Virus record (IMG/VR): IMGVR_UViG_3300010389_000115
Coordinates: 1-25,799 of that record
From: a virus
Reading direction: 5' to 3' (one strand)
Length of the DNA stretch: 25,799 bases
Under the pieces are notes generated by a model. That model was not told the origin of the DNA, searched no databases, and was given only the letters and a program-made list of their open reading frames with translations. The first letter of the stretch is position 1, and every line of letters starts with the position of its first letter. The position numbers and the translations under genes were made by a program. This document shows, one piece after another, positions 16,001-22,996 of the stretch.

Positions 16001-16577
16001 CAACGAATTGCCTGTTGTACATACGCACAAAGCACGCTTTAACGATGTACCTTCTTCTGCACCAATCGAAACTTTTGACGTGACGGAATTCTGCACAAGT
16101 AGAAATCATGCAGCGCAAATAGCCAGATTCTTTTTGTCAATTCGCCGTCGTGTTACTCATGCCGTGCGTTTCAAGACCGCCCCCGAAGGCAATGGAGTTG
16201 CCCCAGGCAATTACATCCGTATAGCCATTGAACAAAATGCCCAAAGCTCTTTTAATAATGGTGTCATTGATGCGACTGGGAAAGTAGTCAGTCCGCAACC
16301 TTTGGCTGACGGAAGCTACGAAATTAGTTATTGGACGCAGGGGATGGAAGAGCCGGCAACCGCAACACTGGATATGGCCGCGAATAAGACGACGCAAACG
16401 GAATTGTTTGGTTCCATCTTTAGCCTTTACTCCTCAAACATTACAACTGCTACATATTTGATAGAGCAAGTAGAGCTAGATGAAAACGGACTGGTGGACG
16501 TTGTGGCTACGGAATACCCAGCGGAGCTGATCTATGCTGATATGCAAGGAAACAACATGACGGTAACTGACACGTAA
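12942..16577 (+). CDS. Tail tip / host specificity protein (J-like)
   Basis: This encodes 1211 residues from ATG 12942; GGAG at 12934-12937 supports this start over TTG 12924. Residues 24-50 (YKRPLLPYEKELIDILGCTV) and a hydrophobic segment at 75-96 (VVVPILVSLAVGVVTTAVSY) are typical of the N-terminus of lambda gpI/gpJ-like tip proteins. A nine-glycine run (residues 655-663) separates two halves. The second half contains EYLSADERRDFQAVVLYRTS and RRRVTHAVRFKTAPEG, resembling the phage-tail_3 and fibronectin-like region of J proteins. It probably forms the central tip spike that contacts the host receptor and gates DNA release. It ends in TAATGG with the next gene. Confidence 0.8.
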   Translation: MGAGHPTRWSSNADGSLVPDQLNYKRPLLPYEKELIDILGCTVEEYQNFVDETVKRAQTRPAEYSHIPDIQDAPVVVPILVSLAVGVVTTAVSYLLTPKPRMPSMPKMAGQATPREQSGTGGEISLASRSGSTRYAPTSGFDSSSDLAQYGSSVPIVWTRYTGSTGGVLVSPKLVWSRLLSLGSQQSIKALYVVGEAGVSAPELPGIYLGNNGLDGPTPYNYAFWWNSNTRPTRTNLLYGTQKAPQAGDPQLSDFLFNTPLGNDGFSSCFTPSTNTQFGVSSGIPNGTQYRVNYKIISIPKATEEKNYLRRELLKVAGPTYASDGTVQYRMGGTGFGYFRRQGIIGHSVKGEITVGVGTVINFALYNNQQRDNYWGGSVGGDLTDVNSALDSECEAADSILQLGEEIMINGSVWRVINRQYPAWDLSVNQVITLICIDVPFSNKVGVLPEAVIGTDAGNIDRLMPADKHAGSVYFNLVRSVSATVRNTRPCRVTEIGIRSQVWGRFNGLCNFNSLLDGAQVLDLNKQNVTVESGYMQEYFTRTSAFTILFRPVGSYTWTQCGRIFCVRGATPVDQFHTISITHNGEVAMEYKIHPITATYLVTLPENTVLYWLKKTGTGTAFNVGGLEFRAEGTGITRKDAGFLPQMIAKPAEEGGGGGGGGGFTTAPASLDFLGGIDGYSGEIQLWAHHVYGEADTKSVGQNVATNFTFSKPSPDLRSITLRIESTVKYDNVSNSNYYDPALRATIIDYSQGGDRPWSIDNIVEYSFVTTRVWRFTNKIFPKGQGGTLHWRISGVTFNATTASTTSNLALGPNDRVFEQNTGIAEISHYGGLITRSCDSGPEHSVVFVNEMLDYGENPPSFSDLTMAAISLRSGRNVTALNQPHFWIKSGINNSNSFPHLVRYLLERVSGVANSLIDYPSIETAHNFTQSRGLFFDGAIVDKTNLRSYIASMAAYFMLNFVIANGKFSLMPAIPSGPSVPITQIFTAGNIIDDSFTVEYLSADERRDFQAVVLYRTSKVNELPVVHTHKARFNDVPSSAPIETFDVTEFCTSRNHAAQIARFFLSIRRRVTHAVRFKTAPEGNGVAPGNYIRIAIEQNAQSSFNNGVIDATGKVVSPQPLADGSYEISYWTQGMEEPATATLDMAANKTTQTELFGSIFSLYSSNITTATYLIEQVELDENGLVDVVATEYPAELIYADMQGNNMTVTDT
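14904..14930 (+). repeat. Nine-codon glycine run in the J-like gene
   Basis: Nine successive Gly codons drawn from GGC, GGA and GGT, preceded by EE and followed by FTT. Mixed codons indicate selection for a flexible linker. Confidence 0.9.
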
Positions 16578-16954
16578 TGGCCTTCCCAACGCTGCAGCCT
16601 ACCTCTCGTGTGTACGACCCAGGAGATTGGCCTGTCAAAAAATACAGCGCTTTATCTGGTGCCGAAATCAGAATTAGGTATGGCACATTGCGCACAAACG
16701 CAAAATTAAGTCTTAGTTACGAAAACATACCCGATTCGCTAGCCGAACAATTTTTGACGCACTACTACAGCGTAACGGGTACCTTTTCTACATTTACCGT
16801 TCCGGCTTCCGTGAGTGCTGGCTGGCAAGGTTCCTCGGCCTCACTGAATTCTGGAAGCGCCGGCACGGCTTTTCGATACGATCGGGCACCACAGATCACC
16901 AGCGTACGTCCCGGTGTTTCCACGGTTCAAGTGGAATTACTTGGGGTCAGCTAA
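16577..16954 (+). CDS. Small tail protein, unknown role
   Basis: This encodes 125 residues starting in TAATGG at the J-like stop. The N-terminus is MAFPTLQPTSRVYDPGDWPV, followed by AEIRIRYGTLRTNAKLSLSY and a beta-rich second half (FSTFTVPASVSAGWQGSSAS). No membrane or signal segment. The F-P-x-L-x-P-x-x-R start and the I-R-I-R-Y-G strand suggest a compact virion protein. It sits between the tip protein and two tail-tube-like genes, so it may be part of the tip or a fibre adaptor. I recognise no named family. Confidence 0.65.
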   Translation: MAFPTLQPTSRVYDPGDWPVKKYSALSGAEIRIRYGTLRTNAKLSLSYENIPDSLAEQFLTHYYSVTGTFSTFTVPASVSAGWQGSSASLNSGSAGTAFRYDRAPQITSVRPGVSTVQVELLGVS

Positions 16955-16957
16955 ACT
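16952..16957 (+). promoter_or_regulatory. TAAACT box before the short tube-like gene
   Basis: TAAACT in CAGCTAAACTTCTGTTG, its first bases being the TAA stop of the previous gene. It ends 20 bases before ATG 16978. The 12-mer CAGCTAAACTTC recurs exactly at 23797-23808. Confidence 0.45.
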
Positions 16958-16977
16958 TCTGTTGAAAGCTTACCGTC

Positions 16978-17403
16978 ATGGCAAAATTTTATACAGGCCG
17001 CGATGGCAGCATGCTGCTGAACGGAACCGCTTTGGCCAAGGTCTCCAACTGGAGCATGCAAGGCGAGCTGGAAACGCTTGAGACAACAACGCTTGGTGAC
17101 ACACAGCGTACCTACGTTCCGGGACTGCAAGGTTTTAACGGTAACGCGAGTATTTTGTACTACAAAAATGATGCCGGCGGTAACGATGCTGGGACAGTGC
17201 TGCGTAAGCTACTAAAAACATCCGCTGTAACAACTGCCGACACCGTAGCTTTTACCTTACGCTTAAACGATGGATCAACAAATAATGATATTTCATTTAC
17301 CGCTTATATAACCAGTGCATCCATAGGAGCAACGGTGGGCGAAGTTTCAAGGGCGGATGTTAGTTTCCAAGTGACTGGCGCATTAACCGCAGCGAGTTTG
17401 TAA
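16978..17403 (+). CDS. Tail-tube-like protein, short paralogue
   Basis: This encodes 141 residues. Residues 20-35 (AKVSNWSMQGELETLETTTL) align by eye with the core of the major tail protein (VRDWSFEISRAEIDVTTIG) and are followed by YVPGLQGFNGNASILYY, the tube-wall strand. It ends with VSFQVTGALTAASL, as tube proteins do. It lacks the inserted domain of the other two paralogues, so it is the minimal version. Located after the tip gene, it may form a ring at the tip or in fibre attachment rather than the main tube. No Shine-Dalgarno. Its TAA overlaps the next ATG. Confidence 0.7.
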   Translation: MAKFYTGRDGSMLLNGTALAKVSNWSMQGELETLETTTLGDTQRTYVPGLQGFNGNASILYYKNDAGGNDAGTVLRKLLKTSAVTTADTVAFTLRLNDGSTNNDISFTAYITSASIGATVGEVSRADVSFQVTGALTAASL

Positions 17404-18299
17404 TGGGAATCTACCTAGGGCAAATCGGATCCATCGAACTGACTAGGCAGTCATTAGAGGACGGCAAGTATTCGGTTGTAAACCCATCCGATGTAAACCC
17501 AGACAGAAACCGCTTCAGCTTTGATTTTGACGAAGGGTTTTTGATTAACGGAGACCTGCTGGAATTAAGTACCACGGACGGTACAGATTTAGACTTTGTT
17601 GATGCAAGTGCTTGGGAAAACAATACCGTTCAGTCCAGCGGCAACTGGTACGTATACGTTGATGAACTAGGCGGCATCAGGCTTTACGACAATTTTGATG
17701 ATAGCCTAGACGGTGGAAGTAACGGCATCGTTTCACTGGCGAGCATCGCTAGAGATATTCCAATACGCGCGGTTGTACGTGGTCGGGAATCCCGTGTTGT
17801 TGGACAAGTAACCGATTACGAATTAAATACAAGCAGAGAAACCGTCGATATTACAACCTTAAGCGAAGAACATCGCAGCCAGTACAGCACTTTAATCAGT
17901 GGCAGCGGACAACTTACTGCGCAATGGGATTACAACAACAGGTACAACGAAGAGCCTGTTCACTATCTAATGCAACTCGTTTTGCGCACCGAAATCGGCT
18001 CGGGTTTCCACGGCAAGTTTTATATCAAGGCCCAAGACACTACTTCACAGGCTGGCGAATTTACTGCGGCACAAATAAACGATTCGCTGTGGTGGGAATT
18101 CGACGCAATTGTTACCGAGTCTGCCGTAGCTTTTTCCGCTACTGAACTTGTGACGGCAACAATCCGGTTTATTACGACTGGTCCAGTACGGTTGAAGGCA
18201 AGCACACAGCCAAAACGATACCTACTCCAAGAATCTGGCGACAAGATCCAGCTGGAACAAGACGCCACTTCGTACTTGATGTTGGAAGAAGAGGAGTAA
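17403..18299 (+). CDS. Tail-tube-like protein, long paralogue
   Basis: This encodes 298 residues. The segment from residue 132 (VVGQVTDYELNTSRETVDIT) matches the major tail protein at VVGQVRDWSFEISRAEIDVT, followed by a tube-like strand and a terminal strand region VTATIRFITTGPVRL. Residues about 40-125 form an inserted acidic beta domain with FLINGDLLELSTTDGTDLDF and NWYVYVDELGG. The last 29 residues carry three spaced copies of a Y-L-L-x-E or I-Q-L-E-Q type motif (YLLQESGDKIQLEQ, YLMLEEEE), which may be a peptide for partner binding. The gene is coupled to the short paralogue. Role unknown, likely a structural tail protein. Confidence 0.7.
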   Translation: MGIYLGQIGSIELTRQSLEDGKYSVVNPSDVNPDRNRFSFDFDEGFLINGDLLELSTTDGTDLDFVDASAWENNTVQSSGNWYVYVDELGGIRLYDNFDDSLDGGSNGIVSLASIARDIPIRAVVRGRESRVVGQVTDYELNTSRETVDITTLSEEHRSQYSTLISGSGQLTAQWDYNNRYNEEPVHYLMQLVLRTEIGSGFHGKFYIKAQDTTSQAGEFTAAQINDSLWWEFDAIVTESAVAFSATELVTATIRFITTGPVRLKASTQPKRYLLQESGDKIQLEQDATSYLMLEEEE

Positions 18300-18342
18300 G
18301 ACCTAGAATCGAGCTATGACTAGCGGTTAGACCCCGAAAAGC

Positions 18343-20055
18343 ATGGCCGACCTGAGAATCAGCGAACTGGCTGCTCTAGCCGGGGGCGACTTGGCAGCTG
18401 GCGACCTTTTGGCCGTCGCCGATATCAGCGCCAGCGAAACTAAAAAAATTACCGTTCAAGACACGATTGGTTACGGCGTAACACTGATTGCGGACGGAAC
18501 GATCCCCGGCGCAAAGATTCTGTTTAATGCTGGACAGATCTCCGGTTCCAGTATTGCTACAGGTGGCGTCGATACCACCCAGCTGGCAAACGATGCTGTA
18601 ACGCCAGCAAAACTTGCGGACGAGTCTACTGTTGATTTGGTAACCACACTCCCGGCTAGCGGGGGCTATGTGGGTCAACTTGCCCTTGACACAGATGACA
18701 GCAAAATTTATTGCTGGGATGGTAGCGCTTGGGTAAGTGTTAAGGCAGCTGGCTCAGTAAATACAATTGTCGGCGATACTGCTGGGCTGGTAAATCTAAC
18801 GATCGCCACAAGCGGTGATCAAGTAACGATCACAACAAGTTTTGACAATACAACTGGTGCGGCAGAATTTTTAGCCGGTCCCACTGCAACTGCGGGCGCT
18901 GTCAGCTATCGCCAGATTGCTTCAGGCGATTTGCCCACGGCTGGATCCAGCGGAAAAGGTGCCGTCTTGATAGATGGTGCAGGCCTTGCCATGACAGGTG
19001 ATCAGCTTGTTGTGGACAACACAGTTACAGCCAACACGTCTGCTTATCACGTTGTTCAATACACCAATAAGGGTTTAATTACTGACGGACGTGCAATTAC
19101 AGCCGCCGATTTACCTTCTGCTGCTACAGGCCTTAAGGGTGCTATCAGCCCTGGTACTGGTCTGAGCATGGGTGCCGGCGGCGTATTGAATCACGCAAAT
19201 GCCGTTGGCGCTAGCACAGCAACCAAGGTCAGTTTCGATACTGAAGGGCACATTACGGTAGGCGAATCTCTAGAAGCAGCAGACATTCCCAACCTTGATG
19301 CCGTAAAGATCACGTCCGGCGAATTTTCCACAGCTAGATACGCAAACAACAGCGTTACCGGCGAAAAACTTGCTAATTATTCCGTCTCACAAATCGGGGA
19401 AGTTCAGCCTACAGCCGATCATGTTGGACAGTTTTTCTTTAATCCGTTAACACGAGACTTGTACTTGTGGGATGGCAACGTTTACCAGCCTGTAGGTATT
19501 AGCGCTGGCGAAATTATCCTCGCTGGTACTTACGATGCCAGCACTAATCTGCTGGATTCCGTTACCCCTGAAGGTACTGCAGCAGGGTTTAATGTAGGCA
19601 GCTCTTTGCCGGCTGCAGCTACAGGCAATAACCGCCACTACGTAGTTGTTAGCCAATCAGGGACTGGTGTACTGCCTGCGCCTGCAGTACTTCTAGAGCC
19701 ACCCGATATTCTGCTTTCTAACGGTACAAGTTTTGTTCTGATCGAAACATCAGAAACGATTACTGCACAAATTGCATCCAACGTTGGATTTACGCCTACG
19801 GGATCTGTCGGCTCAACTAATGTTCAAGGTGCTATTGCCGAAGTAGATAGCGAAAAGCTTGCCAAGGCAGGCGGCACAATGACAGGTGAGCTGCTTATTG
19901 GCACCACCGGCAGCCTTGTATTTGAAGGTTCTACGGACAATGCATTTGAAACAACTTTGACAGTTACCGACCCAACAGCAGATCGCACAATTACTTTTAA
20001 GGATGCCACTGGTACTGTCGCCTTCACTTCTGATCTAGACGACGGCACGTATTGA
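18343..20055 (+). CDS. Tail fibre protein 1
   Basis: This encodes 570 residues. The start MADLRISELAALAGGDLAAG then GDLLAVADISASETKKITVQ is a typical fibre N-terminus that mounts on the tail. The sequence is Gly, Thr, Ala and Ser rich with repeated beta modules. Two modules of the type VGQLALDTDDSKIYCWDGSA and VGQFFFNPLTRDLYLWDGNV look like internal repeats. The last 60 residues (GGTMTGELLIGTTGSLVFEG, then ETTLTVTDPTADRTIT) recur near the start of the next fibre. It ends in DDGTY, as does the collagen-like protein. Weak box-like sequences (TAGAAT 18304, TATGAC 18315) lie in the 43-base gap upstream. Confidence 0.8.
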   Translation: MADLRISELAALAGGDLAAGDLLAVADISASETKKITVQDTIGYGVTLIADGTIPGAKILFNAGQISGSSIATGGVDTTQLANDAVTPAKLADESTVDLVTTLPASGGYVGQLALDTDDSKIYCWDGSAWVSVKAAGSVNTIVGDTAGLVNLTIATSGDQVTITTSFDNTTGAAEFLAGPTATAGAVSYRQIASGDLPTAGSSGKGAVLIDGAGLAMTGDQLVVDNTVTANTSAYHVVQYTNKGLITDGRAITAADLPSAATGLKGAISPGTGLSMGAGGVLNHANAVGASTATKVSFDTEGHITVGESLEAADIPNLDAVKITSGEFSTARYANNSVTGEKLANYSVSQIGEVQPTADHVGQFFFNPLTRDLYLWDGNVYQPVGISAGEIILAGTYDASTNLLDSVTPEGTAAGFNVGSSLPAAATGNNRHYVVVSQSGTGVLPAPAVLLEPPDILLSNGTSFVLIETSETITAQIASNVGFTPTGSVGSTNVQGAIAEVDSEKLAKAGGTMTGELLIGTTGSLVFEGSTDNAFETTLTVTDPTADRTITFKDATGTVAFTSDLDDGTY

Positions 20056-20106
20056 TATACGCGGTAAGCTGAAAGCGTAATTTCCGGTCCAAAAGGACGA
20101 TCAGGA

Positions 20107-22335
20107 ATGGCTCTTCAGCATCTCCGTTCAAGCACTACTGATAAGCGACCCGATCCTGCGTCGATGTCCGATGGCCAGCTCGCCATCAACACTGCAGCTA
20201 CGGCACCCGGCCTATTCTTCAAGAACAGTTCAGGCAACCTCGTAAAAGTTGGCCCGGTACACGTCGGAACCACAGCGCCCAATGCAACACCGGCGTCCGG
20301 TGGCACTGCGGGCAATAGTGTTGGCGAACAATGGCTAGATACAACCGGCGGCACGTACGTCCTAAAGATTTGGGACGGCACTGATTGGCAAAGTGAAGCT
20401 GGAACATTTGTAGATGTAAACGGCGACACGATGACCGGAAATCTGGTCATGGATAACGCCAATATCGTTTTTGAAGGTGCGACGGATGATGATTTTGAAA
20501 CTACCCTTACAGCTGCTGATCCAACGGCAGACCGCACAATCACACTGCCGGATCAAACAGGAAATGTTTTAGTTAGTGGTAATGCAAGCATCGTCAATGC
20601 CGATGTAAACGCCAGCGCCGCGATTGCTGGCACGAAAATTGATCCTGACTTTGGTAGTCAAACGGTTGAAACGACTGGTGTCTTTAGCGCTGCTGGTGGT
20701 GGTGCTGCCACGCCAAGCATCGCGTTTACTGGAGACTTAAACACCGGCATTTACTCCCCCGGCGCAGACCAGCTAGCCATCTCGACTAATGGCACTGGGC
20801 GGTTGTTTATCAGTGACACAAAGGTTCAGGTAAGCAACCCCGGCAATACCGCCGAGTTTGAGGTTGGAATTGGGGCAACCGGAGACAACTATGCGGTTAT
20901 CAACCTGATTGGAGATACAACTTATCCAATTTACGGTATGCGGATGATTCGCTCTAATACTGGAGCAAATGCAGATAGTTCTATATTTCACAGAGGAACA
21001 GGCTCGCTGGTATTGGGTGCAGTAGATGCTGGTGATATTCGCTTTAGAACAAGTAATACCGAACGCCTCCGCATCACATCGGACGGGAAGGTGGGCATCG
21101 GAACGAGTAGCCCTCTTACGTGTTTGCATCTTAGATCTGCTGCAGGCACAGACCAATTACGTTGGACTGATGATACAAACAGCACGGCATTCCTAAGCAC
21201 CGGCACTGCATCGTCTCAGATTTACACAAATACCTCGCTCGCTTTTGGTACTGGCTCGGCAACTTTCAGCGAGAAAGCCCGCATCGACAGCTCCGGCAGG
21301 TTGTTAGTTGGCACGTCTTCGAGCGTTAGCGATGTATTTGGCGCTTCAACACTTCAGGTGAGTGGGACCGATGGAAATCTTGTCTCGGTTGGACGTTATA
21401 GTAATGATCAGTTTGCACCGATTGTCTATTTAAGGAAGTCAAGGGGATCCCTTGGCGCCCAAGGACTTGTTTCGTCTGGCGACAATTTGGGCACTTTGGT
21501 TTGGACTGGCTCAGACGGTACTGGTTTTATTCAAGGGGCGACAATTAAAGGAGAAGTGGACGGCACCCCCGGCACTAACGACATGCCGGGCAGGTTAGTG
21601 TTCTCCACTACTGCCGACGGAGCGAGCAGCCCGACGGAGCGGATGAGGATTGATAGTAACGGCTCTATTTATGGAGCAACAACAGCTTCAGTTAATGGCA
21701 TAACAGTAACCAATACAAACGCTTCTTTTGTTAATTCCACAATTCTATGCGGTATCACTCGTGCAGCGTCCGCACTTTACTATTTCTTCGCTGGTACAAG
21801 CTCCTATACAACTAGCCCTGACAACGAGTTTCTGCTTCGTGGAGACGGGCAAGCCTACGCTGACGGCTCTTGGAATGGCGGGGGCGCTGACTACGCTGAA
21901 TACTTTGAATGGAGCGACGGCAACCCCGACGCCGAAGATCGTCGTGGTATCAGCGTTGTCCTAGATGGCGAAAAGATCCGACCTGCTCAGGACGGTGAAG
22001 ATCCCATCGGTGTGATCTCTGGCAACCCATCCGTCGTGGGTGACTCCGCCTGGAACAAGTGGAGCGGCAAATATCTCCGCGATGAGTTCGGCACCTACAT
22101 CTTGGAGGACTATGAAGTTACCGATGACGACGGCAACACCGTCACCCAGCAGCGCCGCAAGCTCAATCCCGCCTACGACCCTGATGTGGAATACATCTCC
22201 CGCGAACAACGTCCTGAATGGGATTGCGTTGGTCTGATGGGCAAACTCCGCATCCGCAAAGGTCAACCCACTGGCAGTCGCTGGATCAAGATGCGCGATG
22301 TCAGCGACTTTGTTGAAGAATGGCTTGTGCGCTAG
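20107..22335 (+). CDS. Tail fibre protein 2 with C-terminal G2 autoprotease domain
   Basis: This encodes 742 residues. The N-terminus (MALQHLRSSTTDKRPDPASM, SDGQLAINTAATAPGLFFKN) is a fibre head module. The middle has the classic fibre repeats TSDGKVGIGTSSP and SGRLLVGTSS. The last 150 residues, from GADYAEYFEWSDGNPDAEDR through VISGNPSVVGDSAWNKWSGK to EYISREQRPEWDCVGLMGKL, match the Peptidase_G2 intramolecular chaperone domain, which trimerises the fibre and then cleaves itself off, as in the phi29 appendage protein. The mature fibre would end near residue 590. It is the best candidate for host receptor binding, with fibre 1. Confidence 0.85.
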   Translation: MALQHLRSSTTDKRPDPASMSDGQLAINTAATAPGLFFKNSSGNLVKVGPVHVGTTAPNATPASGGTAGNSVGEQWLDTTGGTYVLKIWDGTDWQSEAGTFVDVNGDTMTGNLVMDNANIVFEGATDDDFETTLTAADPTADRTITLPDQTGNVLVSGNASIVNADVNASAAIAGTKIDPDFGSQTVETTGVFSAAGGGAATPSIAFTGDLNTGIYSPGADQLAISTNGTGRLFISDTKVQVSNPGNTAEFEVGIGATGDNYAVINLIGDTTYPIYGMRMIRSNTGANADSSIFHRGTGSLVLGAVDAGDIRFRTSNTERLRITSDGKVGIGTSSPLTCLHLRSAAGTDQLRWTDDTNSTAFLSTGTASSQIYTNTSLAFGTGSATFSEKARIDSSGRLLVGTSSSVSDVFGASTLQVSGTDGNLVSVGRYSNDQFAPIVYLRKSRGSLGAQGLVSSGDNLGTLVWTGSDGTGFIQGATIKGEVDGTPGTNDMPGRLVFSTTADGASSPTERMRIDSNGSIYGATTASVNGITVTNTNASFVNSTILCGITRAASALYYFFAGTSSYTTSPDNEFLLRGDGQAYADGSWNGGGADYAEYFEWSDGNPDAEDRRGISVVLDGEKIRPAQDGEDPIGVISGNPSVVGDSAWNKWSGKYLRDEFGTYILEDYEVTDDDGNTVTQQRRKLNPAYDPDVEYISREQRPEWDCVGLMGKLRIRKGQPTGSRWIKMRDVSDFVEEWLVR

Positions 22336-22392
22336 TAGCCCTACTCACTAAAGGGTGGGCAGCCGACCCTTCCCAACTGGCTGCAACCCAAT

Positions 22393-22398
22393 TACTCT
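22393..22398 (+). promoter_or_regulatory. TACTCT box before a small conserved gene
   Basis: TACTCT in CAATTACTCTGTACC, ending 21 bases before ATG 22420. A weaker member of the TAnnCT set. No Shine-Dalgarno follows it. Confidence 0.3.
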
Positions 22399-22419
22399 GT
22401 ACCAGTCTGGTTCTTCATC

Positions 22420-22728
22420 ATGGCCACCACCTTTACGTGGGGTATCAACACCCTTGAGCGCGAAACCGACGACGGCTTTGTGTTCACTGCTCACTACACC
22501 GTCAATGCCTCAGATGAGGCATATTCCTCTGGCGCGTATGGCAGCATCGGCTTCCAGCGCCCCGACAACCTGATTCCTTACGCCGACCTTACGGAAGAGC
22601 TTGTGATCGGCTGGGTCAAGGAAGCCCTTGGCGGCGACGAAAAAGTTTCTGAAATTGAAGCTGCCCTGCAAGGTCAAATTGATCAGCAGCGTGCGCCGAC
22701 CAAAGCATCCGGTGTGCCTTGGGGCTGA
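22420..22728 (+). CDS. Small conserved phage protein after the fibres (DUF7936-like)
   Basis: This encodes 102 residues from ATG 22420; an overlapping frame starting at 22355 is rejected. It starts MATTFTWGINTLERETDDGF and continues VFTAHYTVNASDEAYSSGAY, with a helical C-terminal half (EELVIGWVKEALGGDEKVSE) and the end PTKASGVPWG. I recognise this type as a frequent small protein of cyanophages and other marine phages, lately placed in DUF7936. A virion accessory role is plausible from position. A strong terminator lies 29 bases after its stop, inside the next small gene. Confidence 0.7.
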   Translation: MATTFTWGINTLERETDDGFVFTAHYTVNASDEAYSSGAYGSIGFQRPDNLIPYADLTEELVIGWVKEALGGDEKVSEIEAALQGQIDQQRAPTKASGVPWG

Positions 22729-22738
22729 TCGCACTCCA

Positions 22739-22828
22739 ATGACAACGCTTGTGCTAGCCGGTGCTTGGTGCGCCGGCATTTTTTTGGCTTATTGTTTGGT
22801 CGCTATCAATCCACCGGATGATTTGTAG
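22739..22828 (+). CDS. 29-residue single-pass membrane peptide
   Basis: ATG 22739 gives MTTLVLAGAWCAGIFLAYCL followed by VAINPPDDL. Residues 3-23 are a clear hydrophobic helix with an acidic tail. The TAG stop overlaps the GTG of the next gene, which supports translation. The coding sequence contains a strong terminator-like hairpin (22757-22785) whose T run encodes Ile-Phe-Leu. It lies in a region with the endolysin and holin-like genes, so a small lysis or membrane role is conceivable. An alternative is that the frame is a chance by-product of the terminator. Confidence 0.5.
   Translation: MTTLVLAGAWCAGIFLAYCLVAINPPDDL
22757..22785 (+). terminator. Intrinsic terminator inside a small gene
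   Basis: An eight-pair stem with one G-T pair (GCCGGTGC with GCGCCGGC) has the loop TTGGT and is followed by A and seven T residues (22779-22785). It closes the fibre transcription unit but sits in the 29-codon frame, so readthrough would be needed for downstream genes, or translation of the peptide would disturb the hairpin. Confidence 0.8.
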
Positions 22829-22965
22829 TGGCCGTCAAGAGTAAAACAGCACTGGGGCGCGTCGATCACAAAGCCGGCCGTCCCAAAACAACAAGTCAGG
22901 GTTACGGCCAGCACAGCCGCCCCCGCCGCCGAGGTAAAAAACCTTACGTCGGCCAAGGGCGATAA
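22828..22965 (+). CDS. Small basic phage protein (KSKTALGR / GRPKTTSQG family)
   Basis: This encodes 45 residues from a GTG that overlaps the preceding TAG. It reads MAVKSKTALGRVDHKAGRPK, then TTSQGYGQHSRPRRRGKKPY and VGQGR. The pattern K-x-K-T-x-x-G-R-x-x-H-x-x-G-R-P-K-x-T-S-Q-G is one I associate with a tiny conserved protein of many cyanophages and other marine phages. Strongly basic, no hydrophobic helix, no known function. RNA or DNA binding is possible. The conserved look and the overlap argue that it is real despite its length. Confidence 0.75.
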   Translation: MAVKSKTALGRVDHKAGRPKTTSQGYGQHSRPRRRGKKPYVGQGR

Positions 22966-22996
22966 CATTAGGAAAAGGTCGGCTGTATGCCTCGCA

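Noticed and set aside
22351-22371. Hairpin AAGGGT/ACCCTT after fibre 2 as terminator
   Set aside because: The stem is short, the loop long, and no T run follows. The good terminator for this unit is at 22757-22785.
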